Below are positions 27,020 through 37,149 of a DNA stretch of 64,000 nucleotides, one piece after another. The stretch lies in assembly GCF_018918155.1 (NCBI RefSeq), contig NZ_JAHLPY010000006.1:1-64000 (forward strand). Reading direction: 5' to 3'. Made by a program: the position numbers and the translations under genes. Source of the stretch: Anaerostipes sp. MSJ-23. Its GTDB lineage: Bacteria > Bacillota > Clostridia > Lachnospirales > Lachnospiraceae. The stretch's first letter is position 1, and every line of letters starts with the position of its first letter. The notes under the pieces are model-generated. The model did no database searches. It saw only the letters and a list, made by a program, of their open reading frames with translations, and was not told where the DNA came from.

Positions 27020-27858
27020 AATCCCTTTGCCACTTCCTTCATCGAACGATTTTTTCTTAATAATATTTCTTCCATCTTTCCACGACTTTTTCCTCCATAA
27101 CGATTCGTCTGCTTTATAAAATTCAAATAAGCTTGTGTTTTTGTTTCCTGTTCTGTTACCGGAATATATACCTTGTCAAAAAGTGAGAAAAATACAGGTC
27201 CCGGAAGACAGGCTGTTCCAGCATCAATCACAAGCAAAATCTGTGCTTTACGAATTTCCTGAAAAAAATATTGAAAATCTTCTATAGAAAGTTGACGATA
27301 GTCCATATAACACCCAGCCCCTGGATAACCCATTACTCCCTCTAAAAGTTGTGCATGTGCGCGAAAATATTCTGCACAGTTTTCTTTTCGTTCACGTATC
27401 TGAAAAAGCAGCTCATCTGTTTCTTCCTCTTGTGCCATAAATCGATGATATGGTTGCATGCCAAGATACATCATTTCATATCTTTTAGCAATTTCCAAAG
27501 AAAGTTGCGTTGTTTCTATTCTAGAAGATGGAGAGTAAACCCCATAAATCATTGGTTCCTCCAAGCGCTGCATATTCATATAATCGTATAAATCTTTTGC
27601 AACCTGCGCTGCACTTGGAAAATTTTCATTCTGAATTCGATATGCAGGAACTTCTCCACAATAATGGGAAGACTCTGAAAGAATTAGACATTGAAACATT
27701 CCTTCTTGTTCTTTTTCATAGAGTTGTTCTTCATCTTCAAAAAAACAAACCGTCATCGGATATTGTTTCTGATGGTTTAAATACTCCATCAGCCGCTTGC
27801 CATAACGTTTATCCGGATGATAGATCCCAGTACAGATCTCTCTTTTCAGAACATCCAT
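27016..27858 (-). CDS. TadZ/CpaE-like protein with degenerate P-loop
   Basis: 280 aa. Length, position before tadA and the pattern (receiver-like N-terminal part, then a MinD-like fold with LLVIDAGTACLP) suit a TadZ localisation factor. The Walker A region, normally KGGVGKTT, reads SPSSRIETTQLSLEIAK (about 109-125): the Gly-rich loop and Lys are lost. It may only act as a scaffold that places the pilus machine at a pole. Overlaps both neighbours (13 bases and 4 bases). Confidence 0.6.
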   Translation of the reverse strand: MDVLKREICTGIYHPDKRYGKRLMEYLNHQKQYPMTVCFFEDEEQLYEKEQEGMFQCLILSESSHYCGEVPAYRIQNENFPSAAQVAKDLYDYMNMQRLEEPMIYGVYSPSSRIETTQLSLEIAKRYEMMYLGMQPYHRFMAQEEETDELLFQIRERKENCAEYFRAHAQLLEGVMGYPGAGCYMDYRQLSIEDFQYFFQEIRKAQILLVIDAGTACLPGPVFFSLFDKVYIPVTEQETKTQAYLNFIKQTNRYGGKSRGKMEEILLRKNRSMKEVAKGL

Positions 27859-28364
27859 AACAGCATCCCTCCTGCATACATCGTAAGATAAGCCAAAAGA
27901 ACTCCAACGGAAAAATGTAAATAAGCATCTTTGCTACTGCTAACCTGTACATTGTCATAGGAATGAATATGCCCTGATTTCAGGCATGTGGAAATGAAAT
28001 GATAGAGATAAGAAAATCTCTGACGAAATGCTTTGTGCTGCCATAAAAAAATTGCGGCGTAAAGGCCATTCCAGAAAAATGACAACACGAGAAGCTGAAT
28101 AACAAGTCTTCCTCCAAGCGGCATCCCGCACACCATAAGAAGTTTAACATCACCGCCTCCAAGCACTCCAAGATAAAAAAGTCCGATACACAAAATAAAT
28201 GGAATTACTGTTCCCGGAAGAAGATCCTTTAATCGATATCCATAATAAAGACAAATACCTGCTGTAATCAGTGCACCTCCTCCCGTTAACAGATTTGGAA
28301 TCTTAAAATCTCTCCAGTCAAAAAAGACCGCTGCAAATAAAAAAATAAACATCCATACAATCAT
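27846..28364 (-). CDS. Prepilin peptidase of the A24 family (TadV/CpaA type)
   Basis: 172 aa, all membrane helices. Aspartates D16 (FFDWRDFKIPN) and D72 (GGGDVKLL) are the catalytic pair. It cleaves the leader of the Flp pilin and TadE-like proteins. The ATG at 28364 is chosen for the GGAGGAGG eight bases upstream. It opens the Tad operon. The C-terminal segment after helix five (SGHIHSYDNVQVSSS) is longer than in minimal TadV. Confidence 0.88.
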   Translation of the reverse strand: MIVWMFIFLFAAVFFDWRDFKIPNLLTGGGALITAGICLYYGYRLKDLLPGTVIPFILCIGLFYLGVLGGGDVKLLMVCGMPLGGRLVIQLLVLSFFWNGLYAAIFLWQHKAFRQRFSYLYHFISTCLKSGHIHSYDNVQVSSSKDAYLHFSVGVLLAYLTMYAGGMLLWMF

Positions 28365-28398
28365 GTCTCTTCCCTCCTCCTTTTTCCTTTGTTCCATT

Positions 28399-28427
28399 AT
28401 TTTACATTTATTCCATATATTTGTCCA
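28399..28427 (-). promoter_or_regulatory. Promoter of the Tad pilus operon
   Basis: Minus strand TGGACA (28427-28422), 17-bp spacer, TG then TAAAAT (28404-28399), 35 bases before the prepilin peptidase start. Confidence 0.6.
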
Positions 28428-28468
28428 TAGTTTTTTATGATTTTATTAAAAAAATACATTGTTCAATA

Positions 28469-28738
28469 TTATGTAATCAAAATTCCTGCTACATATAAAA
28501 CTACAATCCCTGGAATTCCAAGCAGTGCTCCTGTTCCAATTGAAAAAAGATTTACATCTACCGGTGCATGAATTCCATTCTTGACACATAACACACGAAT
28601 TCCGTAAATCAAAATAGAACATAAAGTTCCTCGGACAATCAAAATCAAAAGATACGCTGGATTTTTATAAATTCCAAACATGACGCATAACATACAACCA
28701 ATTGCCATGACATAAAATAACATTTCATTTTGTTCCAT
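28469..28738 (-). CDS. bofA: BofA-family protein (pro-sigmaK processing inhibitor homologue)
   Basis: 89 aa, three hydrophobic helices, with the end motif NLFSIGTGALLGIPGIVVLYV typical of the family. In Bacillus, BofA holds the SpoIVFB protease inactive until the forespore signal; a partner protease is not in this window. The start codon follows an AAGGAGGG that is itself part of a long hairpin (see terminator at 28739-28782), so translation may be restricted. Confidence 0.8.
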   Translation of the reverse strand: MEQNEMLFYVMAIGCMLCVMFGIYKNPAYLLILIVRGTLCSILIYGIRVLCVKNGIHAPVDVNLFSIGTGALLGIPGIVVLYVAGILIT

Positions 28739-28782
28739 AAAAAAATCCCTCCTTATGTAATCCTATGTTACATAAGAAGGGA
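28739..28782 (-). terminator. Terminator-like hairpin carrying the bofA ribosome site
   Basis: On the minus strand TCCCT-CTTATGTAA (with one bulged base, 28782-28768) pairs with TTACATAAG-AGGGA (28760-28746), loop of 7, followed by seven T. The right arm contains the AAGGAGGG of bofA, which starts just after the T-run. It ends the DUF1002 operon and could hide the ribosome site of any read-through mRNA. Confidence 0.7.
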
Positions 28783-28796
28783 TATTCTCTTCTAAT

Positions 28797-29654
28797 TTAT
28801 GAAAATAGTGAAGATAGCCAATGAATAACTGTTCGTAACCAACTGGAAATTTTATCAAGAATTCCCTGACTTCCTCCAAGCTGGTCATAGATATCTTTTG
28901 CTTGTTCTTTTAATTTGTTTACATTCAAATCCAAATCTGAAATTTTATCCATCAAATCCTGTATCTTCTGACGATCTGTATCTGACAAATTGATATTTAA
29001 ATCTTTTGCCGATTCATTAATTGCATTTTTAATATCTGAAGAAGAAGTTAGATTGCCTTCTGCTACCTTTTGTTTTACATCGGCAATTAGTTTTTCTGCA
29101 TCATCAGAACCTATATTTTTTGCAACTTCTCCTGTTGTGACAAGCTCATCATTTGCAGCATCCTTGCTCTTCTGCGAGATCTTCTTTCCTGTCATTTCCT
29201 CATATGCTTTCATAACGCCAACCAATGCAGCTGTTCCAGAAATCTTAAATGGTCCGGCTACTTTTACATCTGCATTTTCAACACCGGCTGTTACCAAGGC
29301 ATTTCGATACATTCCAGATGTACAAAAAGATATATTTTCAGTTGAAACATTAACTCCACTTCCATCCGATGTCTGTTCTACAGTAACTGAAGATAACGCT
29401 CTACTTCCAATCACACTCTTTGATAAATAAGAATCCAGATATTTGTGTTCTTCCTGATTGGTAATCTTTACTACCTGATACTCTCCAATATCATCTACAC
29501 CCAGCAGATCCAAAACCTTCTTTTTGTCCGTCGTACTTAAATCAGCTCCCAGCGCTAAATACTTCTGCGTACTGTCTGCTTTTGTAGTGACACATGGCAA
29601 TGCCATTAAGATACAAAGTCCTAAAGCAAGAACTCTTGCAAATATTTTTCTCAT
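28797..29654 (-). CDS. Secreted DUF1002 protein
   Basis: 285 aa. A signal peptide (MRKIFARVLALGLCILMALP, cleavage near ALA-type site TKA-DS) leads to the DUF1002 domain (LGADLSTTDKKKVLDLLGV; ENISFCTSGMYRNALVTAGV; GPFKISGTAALVGVMKAYE), then a helical region and a C-terminal amphipathic/hydrophobic helix that may anchor it. Function unknown. The ATG at 29654 overlaps the YfhO stop (ATGA) and has GGAGG eight bases upstream. Confidence 0.85.
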   Translation of the reverse strand: MRKIFARVLALGLCILMALPCVTTKADSTQKYLALGADLSTTDKKKVLDLLGVDDIGEYQVVKITNQEEHKYLDSYLSKSVIGSRALSSVTVEQTSDGSGVNVSTENISFCTSGMYRNALVTAGVENADVKVAGPFKISGTAALVGVMKAYEEMTGKKISQKSKDAANDELVTTGEVAKNIGSDDAEKLIADVKQKVAEGNLTSSSDIKNAINESAKDLNINLSDTDRQKIQDLMDKISDLDLNVNKLKEQAKDIYDQLGGSQGILDKISSWLRTVIHWLSSLFS

Positions 29655-32272
29655 GACTCTTTCCTCCTTTGTGCTCCTAGTGTACCATATTTTGTGGTAC
29701 AAATTTGTTTCAAATTACTTATTTTTTTCTTACGAATTTCCCATCCACATAATATTCCAAAAATAATAAAACCAACGATACTAATCAAAATTCCTTCTTT
29801 AAATCCAGGAGAAACATATCGAAGTTCTATTTTATGTGTTCCCTTAGAAACTGGAACGCTTAAAAAGGCGTCCCCGATTGCTTTTGTTTTTACTTTTTTC
29901 CCATCTACATAAGCAGTCCATCCTTTATCATATGAAATAGAGAAAAATGCCATCCCATCTTTTTCCATATTAATTGTACCCTGAATGTTCGAACTCTTTT
30001 GTTTTGTAATATGAAATGCTTGTGCTTCCATCTCGCCATGAAGATCACTTAATACATCTTCGTGAAGCTCTGCCAATGTCAGACGCATAACGCCTTCTTC
30101 TTTTTCTTCCTTTAGCTGCACTTTCACTTGAATCTCATCTCCTTCTTTCAGATTTCCAAGATAAAGAATCTGCGAATTCAATCTCCCTGTCATAATCTGA
30201 TCTCCGTTTTTTTCAATGATTGTATTTTCTGCCCGACTACAATCAAAATGAAGATATAATTGCTTTTGTTTTTTTACATTAATTGTAAAAACAAGATTAT
30301 CCGGTCTTGCTGTCACTTTGTCAAAAACATACTCTCCGCCTCCATTATCTGATGTAATCTTGCACCCATTCACTTCTGGTTTTTTCGTATCCACCATTTG
30401 AAATAGATCAGAAATCCCATAAGCTCGTTGAATCAGATCATTTTGTACATAAAACGGATTTACATCCTTATAATCCCATGAAGTTATTTTAGAAGACATT
30501 CCATATCCAATCGCTGTAGTATATGGATTTTTATAAACAGAAACGTCTCCAACAGAATCTGCAATTTCAAAGGATGTCGGACGCATATCTTGTGGTCGAT
30601 ACAACTGGTATTTTATGGAAAATAAATTATTTGTAAACGGCGTTGCACCTTCATATAAATACTCATTTACACCGGTATAAAATCCAAGTTTATCCATAAG
30701 ATCTACCATTTTCCCGCGTGCAGTAGAACCGAATAATGTCACACAATTTAATGTATGCCAAATACTCTCATCTAACATTTTCCCGCTAGCCAATTCCATT
30801 CTCTTACTGATATCATCATTACCGCCATAGGTTTCCTTAATCTTGGCAATCGATTTTGTATCATTAAAATAATCATTCACATCAATGGTTCCATTCGATG
30901 AAAATCCAAGAAATGCCATCGCTGTCATTTCGACAATCAATCCCATACAACTTAAAGCCATACACACTTTTCGATGAAGAATTTTTCTTTCATACAAAAA
31001 GAAAAAAAGCACATAAGCAATCGCAACAACTGCAGTTATATAAACAGTATTCATTTTGGGATGTGTTTTGGTTGTGTATAATGCTATTGCCATAATAAAA
31101 AATAAAAGGCCAAGGCTGATATACATCTTCTTCGCCTGTCTTCGGCTCCTATTAACTGCCAGAATATATCCATCATAGGCCATAGAAAGAAGCAGAAAAA
31201 TATAAACAAATGCAAAACGATTTGGAATTCCATACTGATTATGAAATCCATGCCATATATAACCAGGCACTGGCATATTAAAACTAAAGAATAAAATTGC
31301 CAATAGACATAATCTGCGAATTCTTATGCTTCGTTTGATCTCTTTCGATACAAGATAAAAAAGGGCCATTAATAACGTGAAAATCCCACAATATAAATTA
31401 ATTTTTGAGTCATCTACCGACATTGTTAACGGTTTGGTCCCAAGAAATTGTCTAGTAAAAATATCACCAAATGTTCCATACCATAATTCTTTCGGGAAAT
31501 CCCATTTTGCCGAAGATGTCTGCATAATTCCAAGATAAGCTGGTAATAAAGCGGCAGCTGCCATTGCTGCTGAAAGTAACGAATATACTGCAAACCGAAA
31601 TCCATTTTTTATAAAATCTATGATATTTTTATGTTCATAAAAAATATACCATAAAACTAAAAACAAACAGGTCATAAACGACATATAAAAATTGCACCAT
31701 AGAGAAAAAAACAATGCCGCACAATATAATTTTCCATTCCCGCATGTTACCATTTTATCAAAACCATATAAAATAATCGGTAATAAAATCATTACCTCAA
31801 GCCACATAATATTCCAGCTATATCCAACAATGTAACTTGAAAACCCATAAGCCATTCCAAAAGCGATGATCGAAAGATCATCTTTTTTCATCCGTTTATA
31901 AAAATAAAATGCTGCCGTGAAACAGCAAAGAGAAATCTTTACAATATACAGATGACTTAAAACCATATTTAACATCGTTTTTGGGAAGAAAACTATCATA
32001 AGATTTAATGGACTTGCTAAATAATAAGCCCATAAACCAAGGAAATTATAACCAAGCCCTGCATGAAAAGAATAAAAAAAGCTATCTGCAGAGCGCAATT
32101 TTTCATGATAATCTGCAAAAAATGGCAAATATTGATGAAGTGCATCCACAATCAAAAACGATTGACTTCCAAAAGGCTCTACTTTCATAATAATTGCAAT
32201 AAGTTCCATTAATAAAAATGGAAGAACAAATGCTCCAATTAAAAATTTATGTCTTTTTATTTTATCTGTCAT
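29651..32272 (-). CDS. YfhO-family multi-pass membrane protein
   Basis: 873 aa. About 13 membrane helices in the first 450 residues, an extracytoplasmic domain of about 360 residues, one last helix near 840-860. The pattern FGSQSFLIVDALHQYLPFFADY near the N-terminus is typical of YfhO, a GT-C-like family that in Bacillus glycosylates lipoteichoic acid. With a glycosyltransferase directly upstream (overlap 11 bases) a role in decorating a cell-envelope polymer is likely. Confidence 0.85.
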   Translation of the reverse strand: MTDKIKRHKFLIGAFVLPFLLMELIAIIMKVEPFGSQSFLIVDALHQYLPFFADYHEKLRSADSFFYSFHAGLGYNFLGLWAYYLASPLNLMIVFFPKTMLNMVLSHLYIVKISLCCFTAAFYFYKRMKKDDLSIIAFGMAYGFSSYIVGYSWNIMWLEVMILLPIILYGFDKMVTCGNGKLYCAALFFSLWCNFYMSFMTCLFLVLWYIFYEHKNIIDFIKNGFRFAVYSLLSAAMAAAALLPAYLGIMQTSSAKWDFPKELWYGTFGDIFTRQFLGTKPLTMSVDDSKINLYCGIFTLLMALFYLVSKEIKRSIRIRRLCLLAILFFSFNMPVPGYIWHGFHNQYGIPNRFAFVYIFLLLSMAYDGYILAVNRSRRQAKKMYISLGLLFFIMAIALYTTKTHPKMNTVYITAVVAIAYVLFFFLYERKILHRKVCMALSCMGLIVEMTAMAFLGFSSNGTIDVNDYFNDTKSIAKIKETYGGNDDISKRMELASGKMLDESIWHTLNCVTLFGSTARGKMVDLMDKLGFYTGVNEYLYEGATPFTNNLFSIKYQLYRPQDMRPTSFEIADSVGDVSVYKNPYTTAIGYGMSSKITSWDYKDVNPFYVQNDLIQRAYGISDLFQMVDTKKPEVNGCKITSDNGGGEYVFDKVTARPDNLVFTINVKKQKQLYLHFDCSRAENTIIEKNGDQIMTGRLNSQILYLGNLKEGDEIQVKVQLKEEKEEGVMRLTLAELHEDVLSDLHGEMEAQAFHITKQKSSNIQGTINMEKDGMAFFSISYDKGWTAYVDGKKVKTKAIGDAFLSVPVSKGTHKIELRYVSPGFKEGILISIVGFIIFGILCGWEIRKKKISNLKQICTTKYGTLGAQRRKES

Positions 32273-32978
32273 TTTTCCACTCCCTGACTCTTCGATTGAT
32301 TTCTATCATCATATGATAACGTTTTCGTATCATAGAAATTATCGAACCATGGGTTAGATCCGTGACATTTTCTCCATGTCTTCGATAATAAATCAATGGT
32401 TCTTCTAAAAAAACCACTGTTCCAAGCTGTTCCTCTAAAAGGCCAATCCACTGATCATGAATCCATATCTTATCCGGAATTGGAAGAATCTTTTTTAATG
32501 TTTTTCTTCTTACTGCCATGCAACATCCAATATAAGAATTCTTTCTCATATTTTTCCAAAATCCAACGCCACTATCTCTCCATTGAAAAGTTGTCTGTCC
32601 TGTCAGATTTAACTGTTCATCCACAATTTCTCCATTATGAACAACTGCACTTACTCTTGGATTTCCAAATGCCTGTTTTACTATTTCTACTTTATTTTTT
32701 TTCCATACATCATCCTGATCAGCAAGAAAGATCAGATCTCCTCTACAATTTCGAAATGCATTTTCAAAATTTTTTACAACTCCTTTTCCCGGCCCAAGAA
32801 CCAGTTTGATTCGAGAATCTTTATCACTCCATTGTCTCAGGAGTTCTTCAGAACCATCACTGGCATCATCGATAGAAATAACAAGCTCATCCTGTTTTTC
32901 CAAATTATCCAGGATTGAGCTTATTTGTTCATCCATATATTTTTTCCCGTTATAAAAGGCCATTGCAACTGATATCAT
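32262..32978 (-). CDS. Family 2 glycosyltransferase
   Basis: 238 aa. GT-A fold with VAMAFYNGKKYMDEQI at the N-terminus, a nucleotide-sugar Asp pair region (SIDDASDGS) and the metal-binding-like LADQDDVW, as in rhamnosyltransferase-type enzymes. No membrane helix. First gene of the envelope operon with yfhO and the DUF1002 gene. Confidence 0.88.
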   Translation of the reverse strand: MISVAMAFYNGKKYMDEQISSILDNLEKQDELVISIDDASDGSEELLRQWSDKDSRIKLVLGPGKGVVKNFENAFRNCRGDLIFLADQDDVWKKNKVEIVKQAFGNPRVSAVVHNGEIVDEQLNLTGQTTFQWRDSGVGFWKNMRKNSYIGCCMAVRRKTLKKILPIPDKIWIHDQWIGLLEEQLGTVVFLEEPLIYYRRHGENVTDLTHGSIISMIRKRYHMMIEINRRVREWKNDR

Positions 32979-33009
32979 ATCGATTTTCCTTTCCTTGTCG
33001 TTGATTTTC

Positions 33010-33038
33010 TTGAAATATTATAGCATATCTTATATAAT
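33010..33038 (+). promoter_or_regulatory. Promoter P1 upstream of gdhA
   Basis: TTGAAA (33010-33015), 17-bp spacer, TATAAT (33033-33038). Near consensus. Transcripts starting near 33045 meet a terminator within 20-50 bases. Confidence 0.75.
33017..33022 (-). promoter_or_regulatory. Extended -10 of the glycosyltransferase/YfhO operon
   Basis: Minus strand TGCTATAAT gives an extended -10 (TATAAT 33022-33017), 39 bases before the gene start, without a clear -35. It overlaps the plus-strand promoter P1 in the same spacer. Confidence 0.45.
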
Positions 33039-33060
33039 AAGGCTAAGACAAAGGCGTCAT

Positions 33061-33100
33061 AAAGAAAAGGGCGTATTTGCGCCCTTTTCTTTTTGCTTTT
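33061..33100 (+). terminator. Terminator in the gdhA leader
   Basis: A 13-bp perfect stem (AAAGAAAAGGGCG, 33061-33073; CGCCCTTTTCTTT, 33080-33092), loop of 6, then a T-rich run. It separates P1 from gdhA and lies before P2. Confidence 0.85.
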
Positions 33101-33103
33101 TTC

Positions 33104-33131
33104 TTACAGGGAGTAATGTCCACTGTATACT
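33104..33131 (+). promoter_or_regulatory. Promoter P2 of gdhA
   Basis: TTACAG (33104-33109), 16-bp spacer, TG then TATACT (33126-33131). It would start gdhA mRNA after the terminator with a leader of about 25 bases. Confidence 0.6.
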
Positions 33132-33151
33132 CACATAATTTATGACTTTAA

Positions 33152-34498
<1,347 letters not shown>

Positions 34499-34556
34499 TC
34501 CTCATTTGATCATTCATTTATGTCATATGTGTAGTATGTATAGAGTATAAGTATTA

Positions 34557-34603
34557 AGAAAAAGCGGAGATTTTGGATTCTATCCTATCTCCGCTTTTTC
34601 TAC
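34557..34603. terminator. Bidirectional terminator between gdhA and the MATE gene
   Basis: AAAAAGCGGAGA (34559-34570) pairs perfectly with TCTCCGCTTTTT (34588-34599). It serves convergent gdhA and the MATE operon. Confidence 0.85.
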
Positions 34604-35943
34604 TGTTTAATTGCTTTTTGTGTCCTTATCACCGGTGACCTCAGAATCTGAATAATCAATGGAATTACCATAATAAACCATACAATCGGCTCTGCCACGA
34701 TAACACCTGTATAACCAAGCCATGGCACAAGTGTTGCAGCAATGACAATCTTTCCTACCATTTCCAAAGTACTCGATACAAGTGGTGTAATATGATCTCC
34801 AATTCCTTGCATCACATTTCGAATAATACAAATTAGTGCTGTTACATAATAAAAAATGGTATCAAACTTCAAATAATTCGAAGCATTGATAATGACTGAC
34901 TGTCGATGACTTCCAGTTACCATATAAACAAGTGCCGGCCCGATTGTAAAACTTACGATCATCATACCGGTACTCCAAATACAAGTATAGAGAATCGATA
35001 ATTTCATTCCTTTTTTAATTCGATCTATTTTCCCTGCTCCCATATTTTGTCCACAAAACGTTGCCATCGTCTGGCCAAATACACTAAACATAATCATAAA
35101 CATCTCCGTGATCTTACGCGCAGCTGTGTGTGCCACAATAATATCCTGTCCAAGTCTATTGATCGCTGTTTGTAACGTCAGTGAACCAATATTTATGAGA
35201 GAACTCATAAATCCCATAGATAATCCGGAACTTAGCATATGTTTTATCATCTTTGCTTCTGGCTCTTTAAAGTCCTCTTTCTTTAATCGCAATAACTCAT
35301 ATTTATGTACCATATAAAAAGCACAGATGACCAGCGCAATCAATTGTGCAAGAACTGTTGCCGCTGCTGCTCCCCATGTCCCCGTTTTTAAAACTGCAAC
35401 AAAAAACAAATCCCCCACAATATTCAAAAACACAGATAATGCCAGAATCAGCAATGGTGTAATCGTATCTCCGATCGCACGCATAACTGCCGCCAAAATA
35501 TCATAAAACATCGTCACCCATAATCCTGCAATAATAATCATGATATACTGTTTGGCCGTAGAAAATAAATTTTGCGGAACATTCAGAAAATGGAGAATTG
35601 GATTGATAAAACCTACCCCTATCACAATTAAAATAACAGAAATTATAATTCCAAGAACAATTGATGCTGCAAAAGATTTTCTCAAACCTTTATAATCTCC
35701 AGCTCCAAAACGCTGTGCAGTAATAATCGCAAATCCATTGGCTAATCCAAGAAGAAATCCAACAATCAAATTACTAATTGTACTCGTTGCTCCAACCGCC
35801 GCCAATGATTCCTCTCCAAGGAAAGAACCAACAATTCTTGTATCCGCTAAACTGTATGTAAGCTGCAAAAGATTTCCAAAGAAAATTGGCAATGCAAAGG
35901 CAAGAATAATCTTCGATATATTTCCTTTTGTTAAATCTTTCAT
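34600..35943 (-). CDS. MATE-family multidrug efflux transporter
   Basis: 447 aa, twelve membrane helices, with N-terminal ILAFALPIFFGNLLQLTYS and the two-fold repeat typical of the DinF/MepA-like branch. It exports cationic drugs or metabolites using Na+ or H+; substrate unknown. The start overlaps the small upstream gene in an ATGA, so the pair is one transcript. A palindrome upstream of the pair could bind a repressor. Confidence 0.9.
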   Translation of the reverse strand: MKDLTKGNISKIILAFALPIFFGNLLQLTYSLADTRIVGSFLGEESLAAVGATSTISNLIVGFLLGLANGFAIITAQRFGAGDYKGLRKSFAASIVLGIIISVILIVIGVGFINPILHFLNVPQNLFSTAKQYIMIIIAGLWVTMFYDILAAVMRAIGDTITPLLILALSVFLNIVGDLFFVAVLKTGTWGAAAATVLAQLIALVICAFYMVHKYELLRLKKEDFKEPEAKMIKHMLSSGLSMGFMSSLINIGSLTLQTAINRLGQDIIVAHTAARKITEMFMIMFSVFGQTMATFCGQNMGAGKIDRIKKGMKLSILYTCIWSTGMMIVSFTIGPALVYMVTGSHRQSVIINASNYLKFDTIFYYVTALICIIRNVMQGIGDHITPLVSSTLEMVGKIVIAATLVPWLGYTGVIVAEPIVWFIMVIPLIIQILRSPVIRTQKAIKQ

Positions 35944-36173
35944 TCTGAAAAATCCTCCAGCTTCCAGAGACTTCCACTTTCATCCATTCTTACAAAAGTA
36001 CCCTCATCAATTTCTCTTTCATATAACAATGGATCTTCCATAAAAATGACCGTTTCTCCTTCTACTCCATCTTCTCTTAAAAATACACGATCCATAACAG
36101 CCTGACCTTCTGAACGTCCCTCACATCCAAAATCTGGTTCCTCAATTCTTAATACACAATACTTTTTTTCCAC
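35940..36173 (-). CDS. Small conserved-looking protein of unknown function
   Basis: 77 aa, acidic, no membrane helix. Starts at GTG with AGGGG six bases upstream. Contains EEPDFGCEGRSEGQ and ends LWKLEDFSE. I do not recognise the family. It is translationally coupled to the MATE exporter (4-base overlap), so a regulatory or accessory role for export is possible. Confidence 0.65.
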   Translation of the reverse strand: MEKKYCVLRIEEPDFGCEGRSEGQAVMDRVFLREDGVEGETVIFMEDPLLYEREIDEGTFVRMDESGSLWKLEDFSE

Positions 36174-36242
36174 AATAATCCCCTTTCTTCTATTATATAT
36201 ATGTTTTATTTAGCCAGTGAACGATTTTTATTTTACCACTCG

Positions 36243-36254
36243 TTCGCTAGCGAA
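36243..36254. promoter_or_regulatory. Palindromic operator candidate upstream of the MATE pair
   Basis: TTCGCTAGCGAA is a perfect 12-bp palindrome; a second dyad GAACGA...TCGTTC lies beside it (about 36223-36246). They sit just before a TATAAT-containing promoter region of the MATE pair. The shape is like TetR/MarR-type operators. No such regulator is adjacent. Confidence 0.4.
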
Positions 36255-36272
36255 TCAATTTGAAATCTTATT

Positions 36273-37142
36273 TTAAACATCATCTAAATGTTGTTTTATA
36301 AATTTCAGAAATGCACGTGCCGCTGGTGAAATTGCTTGAAGGGATGGAACCGCAATTCCAATTTCCACGTACTCCTTTGGTTCAATAGAACGAAAGACAA
36401 CATCTCCTTTTAATGTCTGTGTGCTCACTCCATTTACAATTGTAATTCCAAGCCCTGCTTCCACCATTGCCATTGCAGAAATCATATCCCGACACATAAA
36501 ATGATCTTGTACAATAATATGATTTTTTTCCAAACATCTAGAATTATCTGTTTCTTTCTGCGGGTAGATTTCAATAAATGTTTCTTCATTAATACAGCTC
36601 AATGGAATGGTTTTTTCTTTTGCTAATTTATGGTTTTTTGCAATCATAAACTGTAATTCATCTTTCTTTAATGGTATCCAATCATGGTCTCCATCCCTCC
36701 AACTAATAATACAAAAATCACATTTATGCTGTCGGATAGCCTCTGTTAATTCTGAACTCGTTCCTTGTAAAGTAGCAAATTCAATTTCCGGATATTTGTT
36801 TTCAAAAAGTGCGATCAATTTTGCAATACGACGTAAATACATTCCATAAGAAACTCCTATTGTAATTGTTCCTTTTTTTAATCCATGAATGGACTCTACG
36901 GTCTGTTCATAACAGTCTGCATGATACACAAGTTCTCTCATAATTGGTAAAAGTTGTTCACAGTCTGTTGTTGGAATTACACCTTTTCTGCTTCTCTTGA
37001 GCATCGAAAATCCTGTCTCTGCTTCCAACGCTGCCAGCATTCGACTAATCCCAGAGGTTGTATACTCAAGGCGTTCCGCAGCCGCTGTAATCGATCCAAG
37101 TTCTATCGCACATAACAATGCCTTACATTTTTCTGTTTCCAT
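36273..37142 (-). CDS. LysR-family transcriptional regulator
   Basis: 289 aa from the ATG at 37142 (GGAG six bases upstream). The N-terminal winged helix (ALLCAIELGSITAAAERLEY) and the effector domain (GTITIGVSYGMYLRRIAKLI) are complete. It faces a plus-strand non-coding transcript instead of a normal target gene. A LysR-type dyad stands in the spacer, so the regulator probably controls that promoter and its own. Ligand unknown. Confidence 0.9.
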   Translation of the reverse strand: METEKCKALLCAIELGSITAAAERLEYTTSGISRMLAALEAETGFSMLKRSRKGVIPTTDCEQLLPIMRELVYHADCYEQTVESIHGLKKGTITIGVSYGMYLRRIAKLIALFENKYPEIEFATLQGTSSELTEAIRQHKCDFCIISWRDGDHDWIPLKKDELQFMIAKNHKLAKEKTIPLSCINEETFIEIYPQKETDNSRCLEKNHIIVQDHFMCRDMISAMAMVEAGLGITIVNGVSTQTLKGDVVFRSIEPKEYVEIGIAVPSLQAISPAARAFLKFIKQHLDDV

Positions 37143-37149
37143 TTTCCTC

